DNA of 64,000 nt, from positions 539,001 to 603,000 of the forward strand of contig CAJHZI010000208.1 of NCBI GenBank assembly GCA_905160935.1, read 5' to 3'. The position numbers were made by a program, and so were the translations under genes. The notes beneath the pieces are model-generated. The model saw nothing but the letters and a program-made list of their open reading frames with translations. It searched no databases and was not told where the DNA came from. This DNA is from Enchytraeus crypticus. Taxonomy: Eukaryota > Annelida > Clitellata > Enchytraeida > Enchytraeidae. This document shows, piece by piece, positions 1 through 10,084 of the stretch; the stretch's first letter is position 1; each line of letters opens with the position of its first letter.

Positions 1-290
1 ATGTTTTTCAAAGAATGTCAACTTGTCGTGGCCTTTTGAGCCGAATACGACGACAACAGATGAATATTTTCGGACACATGAGGAACAAAATAGTTGAAAA
101 TACCGTTGTGACAGGAATAATAGAAGGAAAAGATGCAAGGGTCGACAGCGGATGACGTTTATTAAGAGTCTTAGCAAATGGATGCAGTTAACTGAAACAG
201 ATGATCAGAGCAACAATGAACAGAGACATATGGAGGAATATGACCATGACTTGGAACAGGCACGGCACTTAGAGAAGAAGAAGAAGAATT
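1..290 (+). mobile_element. LINE 3' end with (GAA)n tail
   Basis: Broken plus-strand reading frames give phrases typical of the C-terminus of RTE-like reverse transcriptases (NIFGHMRN, then VVTGIIEGK, then MNRDIWRNM). They are followed at about 271-288 by a GAAGAAGAAGAA tail. The element is 5' truncated by the window edge, and stops interrupt it. It is a different family from the other LINE fragments here, judged by sequence and tail. It lies downstream of the troponin I exons on the opposite strand. Confidence 0.65.
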
Positions 291-923
291 AAAACAAGTT
301 TAACAAGATTTAACCTTCCAAGTTTAAGTTTAACGTTTTCGTAACTAGGTGTGCGGTTAGAGGCGATCCGGCTGACGGGGTACTGAATCAGTGGTCACTT
401 GCTTATTTGCTAAGCCTGTTAGTAACTCGGCTACCAGCCGCTAAATAAAAATATATGTGCTGTACTATTAAATAACCTAAGGTGCTGTGCAGTTTAACAA
501 CATTATCCGTATAAATACAATTTATTTGAATTCTTTAAGCATTAAAATAAATTATATTCGTAAACACCGTCAGCTTCCATGGATTAATGTAAGTCCGACG
601 AGATATCGTATATGTTAATATATCTTTTTAAATTGACAGTAGATACATAATGAAAGGCCCACAACTCCTGGAACTTCCTCCTAGTCTGGTATATTAGCAT
701 CGCTAATTTTATTTCATTGTTGCATTTAATTTCAATAATTAATTAGTGTAATTGTAATATAAAATTTTCTAATTTACTGTTTTGCGTATTCAACTGCATG
801 TATACAGTAGGCTGTAGGCCTATTGATACGCCTATAGCCATTTGTGATTTCCACATAATATACATCTTCATTCAGTAAAACAAGATCTACTCGAATTTGA
901 ACTAAAAATTCAAAAACGCCAGT

Positions 924-1013
924 GGTTAAAGCGGTGGGGGGCGCATCCGAAATGCGTTCTACAAATTCGCATCCTTGCTGAGGTTCGTTCCCCTGCTAGG
1001 AGCCTGTAAATAC
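924..1013 (+). mobile_element. tRNA-like SINE fragment
   Basis: The segment resembles a tRNA-derived SINE head. An A-box-like TGGTTAAAGCGG lies near 934 and a B-box-like GAGGTTCGTTCCCC near 981. It does not fold into a complete tRNA that I can justify, so I call it a SINE remnant and not a tRNA gene. Confidence 0.4.
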
Positions 1014-1111
1014 ATTACAGATGGACCCGAAAAATTCTGACCGTTCCCCTAATTCTCAGTTCTCACTTTAGCAACTATATAACGAGGAACTGGGTTTGAC
1101 GCTGTACTTAC

Positions 1112-1217
1112 TCCCTCTTCCTTGTCGTCGAGAGCGAATTTTGACTGGCCGGTGGACTTGAGGTTGCCTCTGAAAGATGAACCCAGCTTGCTCTTTACCT
1201 CAGCAATCTTAGCCAAC
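1112..1217 (-). CDS. TnI: Troponin I exon 7
   Basis: Bounded by CACGCAG and GTAAGT. It encodes LAKIAEVKSKLGSSFRGNLK and then STGQSKFALDDKEEG, the second actin-binding region. It ends in phase 0 at a strong donor, so the gene continues. I found no further exon in 1-1111. Confidence 0.88.
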
Positions 1218-3072
1218 CTGCGTGAACGAAGTTGATTAATTTATTATAGCTCCATTGTCTATCAATGTTGTCCTATTATAATTAAGTGATAGTAAACATT
1301 TATAATGACTAGGCGTAAGGTTTGAACAGTAGGCTAAAACGAAGCCTCCAAGATTCGTGAAAATAGCTTATCTCGGATTTGTTATAAGCAGTTTTGCTAT
1401 TTTAAATTCGTTTTTAAATATCCTATTAAATTACTCAGGCAGACGATGAAATAAAGAAACGGAACTTCAAATGAAGAATTATCGATTAATGGTACCTAAT
1501 CGTTTTAATTAAATCAACTTCGAAAAGTGAAACTGAGCAGCTTAATTACATATATATTGTATTGATTTCTCGGGGAATTTAATTAGCACTTAATATATTG
1601 TATTTCTACCTTATTATGATTAACAATTTTATTATTACAAAAAAGGAATTGTTGCTGATAACTACATATACTGTAATTAATTGAGTCACAGTTTAATAGC
1701 CGATTAGGAGCCAAACTTACTTTTGTTCCGTCTTGGAGATCTTCTTTAGTGGCGGCTTAACGCTGAAACGAAAAATGTAACAATTAACTATACGTAGGCC
1801 TATAAGCTCAAATCGAATAACGTGAGCTCATAAAAATTTTAAAGCAAATTTGAAATATGATATAGTTTTCTAGAGTAAGTTTTGAGATAATGGTTTTCTG
1901 AAAGCAAGTTTATGTTTTGATAATTAATTTGTCTTAATTCTGGTTGAAGTACTGCTGATTACTTACCCATTCAAGGCAGCTCCCTAATTATTATTTTTAA
2001 ATACGGTGTATATTAAAGCTGGTAAAGCTGATGTTAACGTCAGTTTCCTCACTCGAAACCGATAATTATTATTCGCCACAATTATAATTGAACTGCTAAA
2101 AGCTACTATCAGATTATGCTGCAGTAATAATTCATAATAACATAATATAATATGTTTAAAACAATGGCTGATTAATCACTGATTGAATACTTCAATCAGT
2201 GATCAATCACTGATTGAATCACTGATTGAATACTTACTTTGATTACTTAAAAATAACTAATCAATCACCTGTGCCAATCGTTCTACAATATGAAATACAT
2301 ATTACACCCTTTCACCGGTTTAACGAGAATTTTAAAACGTAGTATAATAATAGTCAATTTTACAAAATTTTATTGTTATGACCCTTTAAGAAATTACAAG
2401 TAGGTATAGATATATATTGAATAAGTGTTAAGATTGAAATACTCACAAATGACCCTTGATATCGTTGACGACAATGTTTAGTTCACTGATCTGTAAGCAT
2501 ATAGAGACCAAGTCAAATTTATAATATGTATATGTAATATGTATAATGTACAATCAGTAAATAGCTGACTGTGAAATCATACTCAACATTTGAGTAAATT
2601 ATTTGAGCTAGGTCACCTAATTATGCAGATCGATGGTGTTCTCATAGGGCTCAGGCTGATCATTCCTTTAATAAATAGATATGCCTTGAACATAAATCAA
2701 TCAGTCAATAGATAAGAATTTAACGCCCGGTTCCTCGCCATACGGCAATGTCAGGGGCGCCCCTTACAGAATGTACACAGACAGGCACCAATTCACCACA
2801 CGACGACGACTGTGACCACACGAGAAAGCGAGATCGAAACAGCGCAAGTCCAAAATCCAAGTCAAGCGGGTAAAAATTTAGACATATTACTGAAAGAGAT
2901 GGGTTCTTAGCTTGCCCAGGAAAGTACAAATACAGTTGCAAGATCGAAGATCGTGTTATATGCTGAAGTAAGTAAAAAAACCAAAACAGACAGCAGGTAA
3001 CATTAAAATCAGGAGAAAGTGAGGGATATTAAAGCCTCGAAATTTGCAAACTTTTTCTGTTGTAGGCTAGTA

Positions 3073-3145
<73 letters not shown>

Positions 3146-6100
3146 CATGATACTTTGCCTAAAAATCTATGACGGCGAAATTACTTTTTTACTCTCTCAA
3201 GCAGACTAACTATCTACAGTCGCTGAGTTAATCTAAAAAATAATTCATACCGATCTAAAAATCTAAGCATATTGCAGATGTCACCGCTATATAATGAAAT
3301 CATCATCATCTTCCCTTTAATCCCTTGTTTAACTAGGGTCGGGATACGACCTCTCTGTCCTACATCATATCATCCATCAGTCAATACCCTATTTGAGACT
3401 TTTCCATTCTTTGAAATTTTTTAGCAATTTCTGGAGCCTAGGCTCTCACCAACCGAATAGCCTTTCTGACGTTGATAATGTTACCGCTTTATAATGAAAT
3501 AAGTTAAGTAAAAGATTTTCGACTCGTAATTAGATCTAATATATTCTCTTGAGTTCAATGAGTCGAAACAAACGTTAAAATCAACTTTAGTCTTATGAAG
3601 CGCACTGTATGTTACCTCTGTGTCCATCTTTCTTAACTTGAACTCAATATCGTATTTGTCTTCCTCTAGTCGACTCACGGCCTCATACCATTGTCGTACC
3701 AACTTCTCCAGTCCACCTACGAATAAGTATAAAATTAAAATAAATAAAAGATTAATGTTTAATGATTAATGATTTAAAGTCTATTTTATCGTCTAATAAA
3801 AAGTTAAAAATGAAGAAATCTTGAAGAGAGTGGGTACAGATAGGCAGTTGATAATTGCGATAAGAAAATGGAAGAAAAATTGCATAGGACACATTCTAAG
3901 GAGAAACAGTTTACTAATGGAGGTCATAAAAGGTGGAATGGATGGAAAGAGAAAGAGAGTACTGGCATGTGGACATGAAGATGAAAACGGAAGATAGAGA
4001 AGAGTGGAGGCGTTATATACCATGAACCTACCAGTAGGCAGTATACTAAGAGAGAGAGAAAGATATCATCTGATAATGGAATCGGAAATTATTGATAGTA
4101 ATCGATGATCAGAAGTAAATGCATCTACGCTTTTGTCGATGGATTCATATTTAACGTCCTTGGCTTCGGATGTTATAGACTCTCAGCATCGCAATACTGA
4201 CAACAACATTGAACAACAACAACAACTCTACAGAATATGACATTCATGAATTAGATTTCGTAGACGAATTAAATATACGCAAAATAACTACCAAGCAGTA
4301 GTAACACTGTACTTCCCCTATTGTCCATAATGGCTAGATTTATATACAAACGGCTCTATTTCCTTTGCCAGCTGCTAACTCACATGCGAAGCTTGACTGG
4401 CTTTAGTATTAAACAACTAAAAACATTTCATGACGTTAACAGATAGCATAAAACATTATCTATTGTTAAATCTCCCTTAAAATTATGTCTAAATCCCTTA
4501 CAGCACAAAATACATCTTCAAATATAAGTTATAAGGCTAAATTAGCATTTTGTGTGCTAAATTGGTATTTTGGTGCTAAATAGCTGTATTAGCTGTACAT
4601 CTTATTTTCCAGCACAGATTTGACTTGAAATTGAAACACCTTTCATCTGTTCTTGACAAAGTTTATTCATGGTTTTGCAGTAATCGTCTCTCTGTCAACC
4701 CCTCTAAAACCGAATATCTTTTAATCGGCACTCCCCAGCAAAGAACCAAAATTGCCAATTCCTCCATCTATTTTCAAAATCTTGCTCTTACTCCCACTCC
4801 CAAGGCTAAAAACCTTGGTGTCATATCTGATGAAAATCTTGATTTTAAATCTCATATCTCATAGTTCTTCTTTCTTCCAGATTCGTCAAATCAGACAGAT
4901 ACGGTCATCTCTTGATAAAAATTCATCCATAATTCTTGCTAACTCAATAGTTCATTCTAAACCTGACTACTGCAATGCATTGCTATATGGTTTACCTTCT
5001 TCTCTCATGCGTTCGCAACGCATTCAGAATACTCTAGCACGTGTTGTCTGTCGATCCTCGAGGCTTCAGGCCACCTCTAGTACCTTGCTTAATAACCTTC
5101 ATTGGCTTCCTGTAGTTACAAGAATTAAGTATAAAATTGCTCTGTTAACTTTCAAAACACTTCTTTTTGGTAAACCTTCTTACCTTTCTGATTTCCTAAT
5201 CCAATATCAACCTTCTCGTAAACTTCTGATACCAAACTGCTCAAAATTCCTAATATTCTCACTTCATTTGGTAGACGTTCATTTTCTTTCTCCGTTCCTA
5301 CTGTTTGGAACTCTCTGCCTCCTGATCTTCGTTCATTTTCTACTGCTTCCACTTTCCGTTGTAAGTTGAAAACACATCTCTTCCCACCATAGATTTTATT
5401 TCATTTTGCCTTACTGTTTTTTTATCATCGGATCGGCACTGTTTAAGATCTCTTGTTTCTCTTCAGCACGTGTTGTTTTTCAGCTCGTTTGGGGTGAATC
5501 GATTTGTAATGACATGTGATGGAGTGACGTCCCTGACATCATCCTAAGTGTATGAGAAAACATACGTTAAGCCTTTATTATTATTATTAAATTAGCTTTC
5601 GATATTAGCACAATTTGAGCTAATACGTATTGTCACAGTAAGAATAACATTAAGCAGTGATTGGAACAATTGATTACGAAGCTGTAAGAGGCTTATGTTA
5701 ACGTCAGTTTAATGACTCGAAAGCGATATTAGTGACGGGAGAGCTTAGGATTAGAACCCACACATCTGCTCCGCGGTCGGTTAGGCCTATCTTACTGACA
5801 TGGCTATTGTGGGAGCATCAGTGACAACAAACAGCCTCACGGTTAAACACATGGCATAAAAGGCATTTATATCACCACAGAACCACAGATGATCATTTCA
5901 TTGGAATGAGTTTTAATCGTTTCACTTTTTAACTTTTAAATAGTAATTGTAGCCCTTTAAAGAGCAGGTAAAGCTAATGTTACCGTCAGTTTCCTCACTC
6001 GAAAGCGATGCCAGTGACGGGTGAGCCCAGGATTTGAACCCCGCACATACTGGTCCGCGGTCGAATACCTTACCGACATCGCCACTGGCTCCAGCCGGAT

Positions 6101-9100
6101 ACTATTTATAGATACTATGAAAGTTAAAGAACACTATGAACTGATGGTCATACTCTTGTCTAGACCGCCGAGCTCGAGTCTTGGAATCTTAGAGGCGAGG
6201 TAGGCCTCTCTCTCCTTAGCGTCTCTCTCCTGCTGCTTCTTCAGCTCCTCGGCCGTCTTCTGAACGTTCTGCTGTAAACGACAACAACAACGCTATAGTG
6301 CAATAGCACAACAACAACACAATAGTGCAATAGCACAACAACAACACAATAGTGCAATAGCACAACAACAACACAATAGTGCACTAGAACAATAACAAGA
6401 ACAACAACACAAAAGTGCAATAACACACCCATAGATTGATAGTGTCCACATGACGAAATCAAGCTCTATGAAACGAAGGCTAGGCATACGAGTAAAAATG
6501 GAGTCAATTAAACGATGCATACAAAGTCCGGAAAACGATTCAGCCAGCCCAAGGGGCTAAAGATACTAAAGTAAATCGATTCTACCAAATAATGAATAAA
6601 TAATTAAACTACACGTGAAATGTGTAGCAGACTATTTAAAGTAGGATCGAAATATCATAGAAAAATTAGCTGCAATCAAAAGACAGGCCAGTATGTGTTG
6701 GTGCAATCATTGGACTAGATTTCTAGATTAGATGGATGATCGCCTATGCATACTGGGTGCTCTGGACTTTTAATAAAATTTAATTCAAAACTTTTAATGG
6801 AAATGCAAGTGGCGCCTCAAAATAACAATAACAACATTGTTATTGTTATTTTAAGCCGTTATTTATTTAAAATAAATAAAAGTAAAGCCCGTAATGCATG
6901 TATGAGCGTTGAGTCAGCGTAACGTAGTTCAGCCTGGAGCTGATATCAACATTTGCCTTTCATTGGCGCCAGGAAAATCTGGAGTTGATGGATGGCTCGT
7001 TTACTCGCCTAATGGTAAAATAAGAGGCCAACTAAAGATTTACAAAAAGTCACGATGATAGACTCAATCGTTTAAAGATAATGACCAACACAGACATCTG
7101 TGTACAGATCTACGAAGTCAGTTTTCGTGTAAATTAAATTAGCTTGATTAGAAATGATACTAAGTGCATTGCATACGCAGGAATTGTCTGATCTTATATG
7201 GAGAAATCGAAACGATTTTGACCCCTCATTCGACGATATCTCACTGAAGATACCTCACTGAAGTTACCTGACTGAAGATACCTCAATGAAGATACCTCAC
7301 TGAAGTTACCTCACAGAAGATACCTCAATGAACAAACCTCACTGAAGTTACCTCACTGAAGATACCTCACTGAAGATACCTCACTAAAGATACCTCACTG
7401 AAGAGTTACTGACCTATCAGCGCCGGATTAATATCACGTCAAATCGTCTTCGTGTCCCAGTCCATATGTCGTCGACAATAAATTTTAGATCGCTACTGAA
7501 TTAGTTATTAGTAGATATAGTTAATTATTACTAATTACTTTATTTTTCATTACTTACTTACACCAATTTGTCGTGGTTTGACTTCTGGATGAGTAAACGA
7601 GGGTGTAAATATTTTCAGAAATATAGCGGGGGTGGGTGTTATTATCACTTAGACGAGGACTGCAGGTCAAGTCTTGAGTTAAACAGAGCACTATCCACTC
7701 CCTGAGTCCATGTATGCACTCTTAGTGGCGCTCTCGCCGTCGGAATAAATGAATGTCTAAATTGCTCAGTGCATAGAGCGTGAGGTAATGCTAGGAAATA
7801 TTAAATGACTGTTCTTAAGGTTCTGAGAACAATTCCCGATGGATCAATCACAGAAGTAAATCTCGCAAATGCAGAGGACATGTACAGTAGGTAATGTGGA
7901 AAAGTAATCGTAAATTGCCTAACGGTTTATAAACATTTTGATATTAATAGTGATAGAAGTGGTAGCGGATTATTATTCACTCCAATTTGTGTTTAAATCT
8001 TTGATAAAAATTGCTACTTGTGTGAAGGAACGCTTAATGCCGGTCATCTTTAAATAAAAGGGTTAAAACTGTTGAGTATTACTTGAATGCTTCGACCCTA
8101 TATCGAGTACATGGCACATGTACGCAAACTTCTTCCCAAAGTCCTAACCCTAGCTTGTTAATCTACACATCTCTAATAAATGTTAATTTTAATATCACAG
8201 CGCTAAACGGCATCGCCTTGGCTTCCACAAAATCTTTATGTTAACAACGACGCATGTTGCGTCAAAGAAGAGAGAGGGAAGTGGAATATTTGTGCATATT
8301 GAGTTAGGCAAGGGGGATATGCGTGCATGCGTAGTTTCTTTAGGGCGGGATGGACGCCCCTGCACCCTGGAAACTTTCTATAAAATTGCTGCTTCAAAGG
8401 TGCAAGCAAATTTTCTTTATATTTAGATATCTACGATTTGCAATAATGTCGTAGTGGTATTTTTATATCTAATAACTACTGACTAGGCTCTGATAAATAT
8501 TAATGTAATAGTAAATAGAGTGAACTAGAATTGATGTAAATCTATCGTAAGATAGCAACTCACCGTTTGATCGTCTTCCCTGCAATAAACACAAAAAACG
8601 AACATGAATAATTGCACACTATTCCAAAACTATCATGTACATGTGTATAGAAACTTTCATAAAATTTAATCGATAATATTAAATTTACAAAAATTACAGA
8701 TGTAAATGGTTAGTATATAGAAGCTCATTGTATCAACTATAAGAATGCATGTAATTAATTTATTTTGAGAGATGCAGTGTTAAAGTGTATGCGAGTTTTT
8801 CATGTTTCATGTTAACAATAATATTTCAAAAACTGATTAGCCTATTTTAGAACCCAAGAGCTTTCTAAGTTTAATATCCAAATGATTCACCACTCAGCTA
8901 GTTTTTAAAAGCCTAGTAATTTCCTCTAAATGATCCAACGTTAAGCCAGTTTTTAAATGCCTAATAATTTTTTTTAAATAATCAAGCACTAAGCCAGTTT
9001 TTAAGAGCTTAGTAATTTCCTCTAAATGACCCACCATTAAGCCAGTTTTGAAAAGCATAGTAATTTTCGGTACTATGAATAAAAAGACCATTCATCTTGA

Positions 9101-9828
9101 AAATCATAAATCTGATTTCACATAAATTATATTATGCATTTTCTGTTCAGCATAAGTTAAGCTTTCAATGCAGTAAATTTTTTCGGTTGTACGAAACTTT
9201 ATTTATTTGAGAAACGGAGGAATGCAATTAGAATCTCTATCTACTGTAGTGTTACGTCAAGTGGCAGGTCCAAGGTACGCATTCCTAGTCAGATTATTTC
9301 ACGCTCCATAATTAGCATTCCATAGATCAATAAATAAATTATGCCTTATTATTATTCCTTGTGTTGGCAATTGCTGTAAATATGGCTAATAAATATGGCT
9401 TCTGCGGTGGTTTTCAGTTGCCCTCTTCATTTTTCTGCATTGTCGGCTCTTACGACACGTGCAATTAGCGGTTGGTCTATTCTTCAGTATCTATGACACA
9501 ACACGAGAAAGTCAGAATGCGGTAATATAAAAGAAACTTTAAATTAGATTTAAACTTTTCCATCTTAGTAATTACTAAGATGGAAATGTATGCTGTTAGG
9601 AAAACGTTTTAATGGTCATAGGGCCCTTTCAACTAATACGAGAATGCGTCAGACTTTAAATTTTACTCTAATTATTATAGTTTAGTCTACTCTATTTAAA
9701 TACGAAATAGCGAGAATTGCAATTTTAAACACTCAACCTCGTTGCTAATTAAATTATAATTTATCGTGGAGCTAAAGCCCACTGAACTTCAATTACATAT
9801 TTAAATATGCATAGAATACTTACGCCAT
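1112..9828 (-). CDS. TnI: Troponin I (3' end not in view), seven exons
   Basis: Troponin I is the inhibitory subunit of the thin-filament troponin complex. It holds actomyosin off until Ca2+ binds troponin C. Exons in transcription order: 9828-9824, 8579-8564, 6271-6154, 3716-3616, 2490-2447, 1762-1721, 1217-1112. All junction phases agree and give 144 codons with no stop. The product begins MAEDDQT. A Glu/Lys-rich helix (8-46) follows, then the conserved coiled-coil segment with RLEEDKYDIEFKLRKMD (about 60-78), then VVNDIKGHFVKPPLKKISK (about 86-104), which contains the actin-inhibitory core. It ends in SFRGNLKSTGQSKFALDDKE. The last exon closes at a GTAAGT donor, so at least one more exon is expected. 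Odd: no exon for the usual N-terminal PERKKKLR troponin-C-binding segment was found, although exons 2 and 3 join in phase without it. Family assignment is firm; completeness is not. Confidence 0.85.
1721..1762 (-). CDS. TnI: Troponin I exon 6 (inhibitory peptide)
   Basis: Bounded by GTTTCAG and GTAAGT. It encodes VKPPLKKISKTEQ, the actin-binding inhibitory core. The basic pairs and double Pro are conserved. Confidence 0.9.
2013..2063 (-). mobile_element. SINE-A 3' tail fragment
   Basis: A truncated copy of the tRNA-derived SINE-A family defined at 5961-6096. Only the 3' tail (revcomp of GGTAAAGCTGATGTTAACG and CTCACTCGAAA) remains. It lies in a troponin I intron. Confidence 0.6.
2447..2490 (-). 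CDS. TnI: Troponin I exon 5
   Basis: Bounded by CTTACAG and GTGAGT. It encodes ISELNIVVNDIKGH plus a split Phe, the segment leading into the inhibitory peptide. Confidence 0.88.
2700..2900 (-). mobile_element. L2/CR1-like LINE 3' end with (TTGA)n tail
   Basis: On the minus strand it ends CCCTGACATTGCC..GAGGAACCGGGCGTTAAATTCTTA followed by TTGA-type repeats. It is clearly homologous to 40965-41165 along its length, including the ATCTCGCTTTCTC block. No open reading frame worth keeping. Confidence 0.65.
3074..3141. repeat. (TA)n microsatellite
   Basis: About 33 uninterrupted TA units in a troponin I intron. Confidence 0.98.
3298..3475 (-). mobile_element. RTE-like LINE family c, 3' end
   Basis: Begins with CATCATCATC. 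GTTTAACTAGGGTCGGGATAC follows, the reverse complement of the GTCCCGAC..TAGTTAAAC..(GAT)n end seen at 22540-22605 and other places. It is a 5'-truncated copy in a troponin I intron. Confidence 0.65.
3616..3716 (-). CDS. TnI: Troponin I exon 4
   Basis: Bounded by ATTCGTAG and a weak donor GTAACA. It encodes GLEKLVRQWYEAVSRLEED and onward, the most conserved coiled-coil part that pairs with troponin T. Confidence 0.9.
3810..4063 (+). mobile_element. RTE-like LINE family b, 3' end
   Basis: Degenerate copy of the 3' end found intact at 63055-63462. It includes GAAGAGTGGAGGCGTTATAT, then the ACCTACCAGTAGGCAG hairpin and a short (GA)n tail at 4050-4063. It lies in troponin I intron 3. Confidence 0.75.
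4618..5590 (+). mobile_element. L2/CR1-like LINE, 3' half of ORF2 plus (TTA)n tail
   Basis: A 5'-truncated non-LTR retrotransposon. The reading frame gives WFCSNRLSVNPSKTEYLLIG and KAKNLGVISDENLDFKSHIS. After a frame change it gives IVHSKPDYCNALLYGLPSS and NNLHWLPVVTRIKYKIA, the usual post-catalytic thumb region of the CR1/L2 group. There is at least one frameshift and a second near the C-terminus. The 3' UTR ends GACGTCCCTGACATCATCC, then ACGTTAAGCC and (TTA)n at 5575-5590. It lies in troponin I intron 3 on the opposite strand. Confidence 0.9.
5690..5818 (-). mobile_element. SINE-A copy (diverged)
   Basis: Older copy of the tRNA-derived SINE-A with the same order of blocks (tail, GTGACGGG, ACCCACACAT, CCGCGGTCGG). 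It contains one TAGGCCTA octamer at 5782. Confidence 0.7.
5961..6096 (-). mobile_element. SINE-A copy, tRNA-derived SINE
   Basis: On the minus strand it reads GGCTGGAGCCAGTGGCGATG, then TCGGTAAGGTATTCGACC, then GGGGTTCAAATCCTGGGCTC and a non-tRNA tail CTTTCGAGTGAGGAAACTGA. TGGCGATGTCGG is A-box-like and GGTTCAAATCC is a good Pol III B box. It is one of nine copies. It lies in troponin I intron 3, only about 60 bp beyond the exon 3 donor. Confidence 0.85.
6154..6271 (-). CDS. TnI: Troponin I exon 3
   Basis: Bounded by GTTTACAG and GTATGA. It encodes QNVQKTAEELKKQQERD and on to a Leu-rich LELGGLDK end. It matches the KKAAEELKKEQER segment of troponin I as I recall it. A 27-bp minisatellite lies just upstream of the acceptor. 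Confidence 0.85.
6283..6392. repeat. 27-bp minisatellite
   Basis: About four copies of AACAACAACACAATAGTGCAATAGCAC. It sits immediately upstream (in transcription) of the troponin I exon 3 acceptor. On the transcribed strand it supplies GTTGTTGTT pyrimidine-rich sequence. Confidence 0.9.
7225..7412. repeat. 15-bp minisatellite
   Basis: About a dozen degenerate copies of TACCTCACTGAAGAT in the troponin I intron between exons 2 and 3. Confidence 0.85.
8564..8579 (-). CDS. TnI: Troponin I exon 2 (16 nt)
   Basis: A micro-exon between TTTATTGCAG and GTGAGT. It enters in phase 2, leaves in phase 0 and encodes A-EDDQT. Confidence 0.6.
8885..9075. repeat. 48-bp minisatellite
   Basis: Four diverged copies of a 48-bp unit beginning GCCAGTTTTTAAA and ending AAATGAYCCAMCRTTAA. 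It lies in troponin I intron 1. Confidence 0.85.
9250..9505 (-). mobile_element. R1 repeat copy
   Basis: Copy of the R1 family (best copies 31142-31500 and 40372-40745). It has GTGGCAGGTCCAAGGTACGC at one end and GGTTGGTCTATTCTTCAG near the other. It lies in troponin I intron 1. Confidence 0.65.
9824..9828 (-). CDS. TnI: Troponin I exon 1 (start codon)
   Basis: ATGGC is followed directly by the donor GTAAGT. The start was chosen because it joins exon 2 in phase to give MAEDDQT, the usual Met-Ala-acidic start of troponin I. The 5' UTR continues to higher coordinates with no clear limit. Confidence 0.65.
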
Positions 9829-9985
9829 TTTTAAAGCTGGATTTGCTCAAAAAGGATAAAATGGAAAGTTAGACAGCGGAAGTCAGTAGCGCAGCAGGAT
9901 ATGTGAAGTATCCGTAGAGAGTGGAGTTGAGTGTAGGTGTTGGTAGGTGTGCGTTTGTTTTAAGTTAGCAAGTGAGCACGTCAGT

Positions 9986-10081
9986 CAGCTGCGGGCCACT
10001 AGTGCTGAGGCAGCGAGGCAGCAACTAGATGATAGGCAATAGAGGTCTGCCTCAACAAGCTTCAGCTGACTCTATATTTAC
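9986..10081. promoter_or_regulatory. Possible muscle enhancer/promoter upstream of troponin I
   Basis: About 160-250 bp upstream of the troponin I start codon there are two CAGCTG E-boxes (9986-9991 and 10063-10068). A MEF2-like CTATATTTAC (10072-10081, one mismatch to CTAWWWWTAG) follows. This mix is the usual MyoD/MEF2 input to muscle genes. Each motif alone could be chance. Confidence 0.35.
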
Positions 10082-10084
10082 ATG

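Noticed and set aside
924-1013. Possible tRNA gene
   Set aside because: A and B boxes are present but arms do not pair into a full cloverleaf. The same holds for SINE-A and SINE-B copies, which are multi-copy.
7225-7412. Possible CRISPR-like array
   Set aside because: Units are contiguous 15-bp repeats with no spacers. This is a eukaryotic minisatellite.
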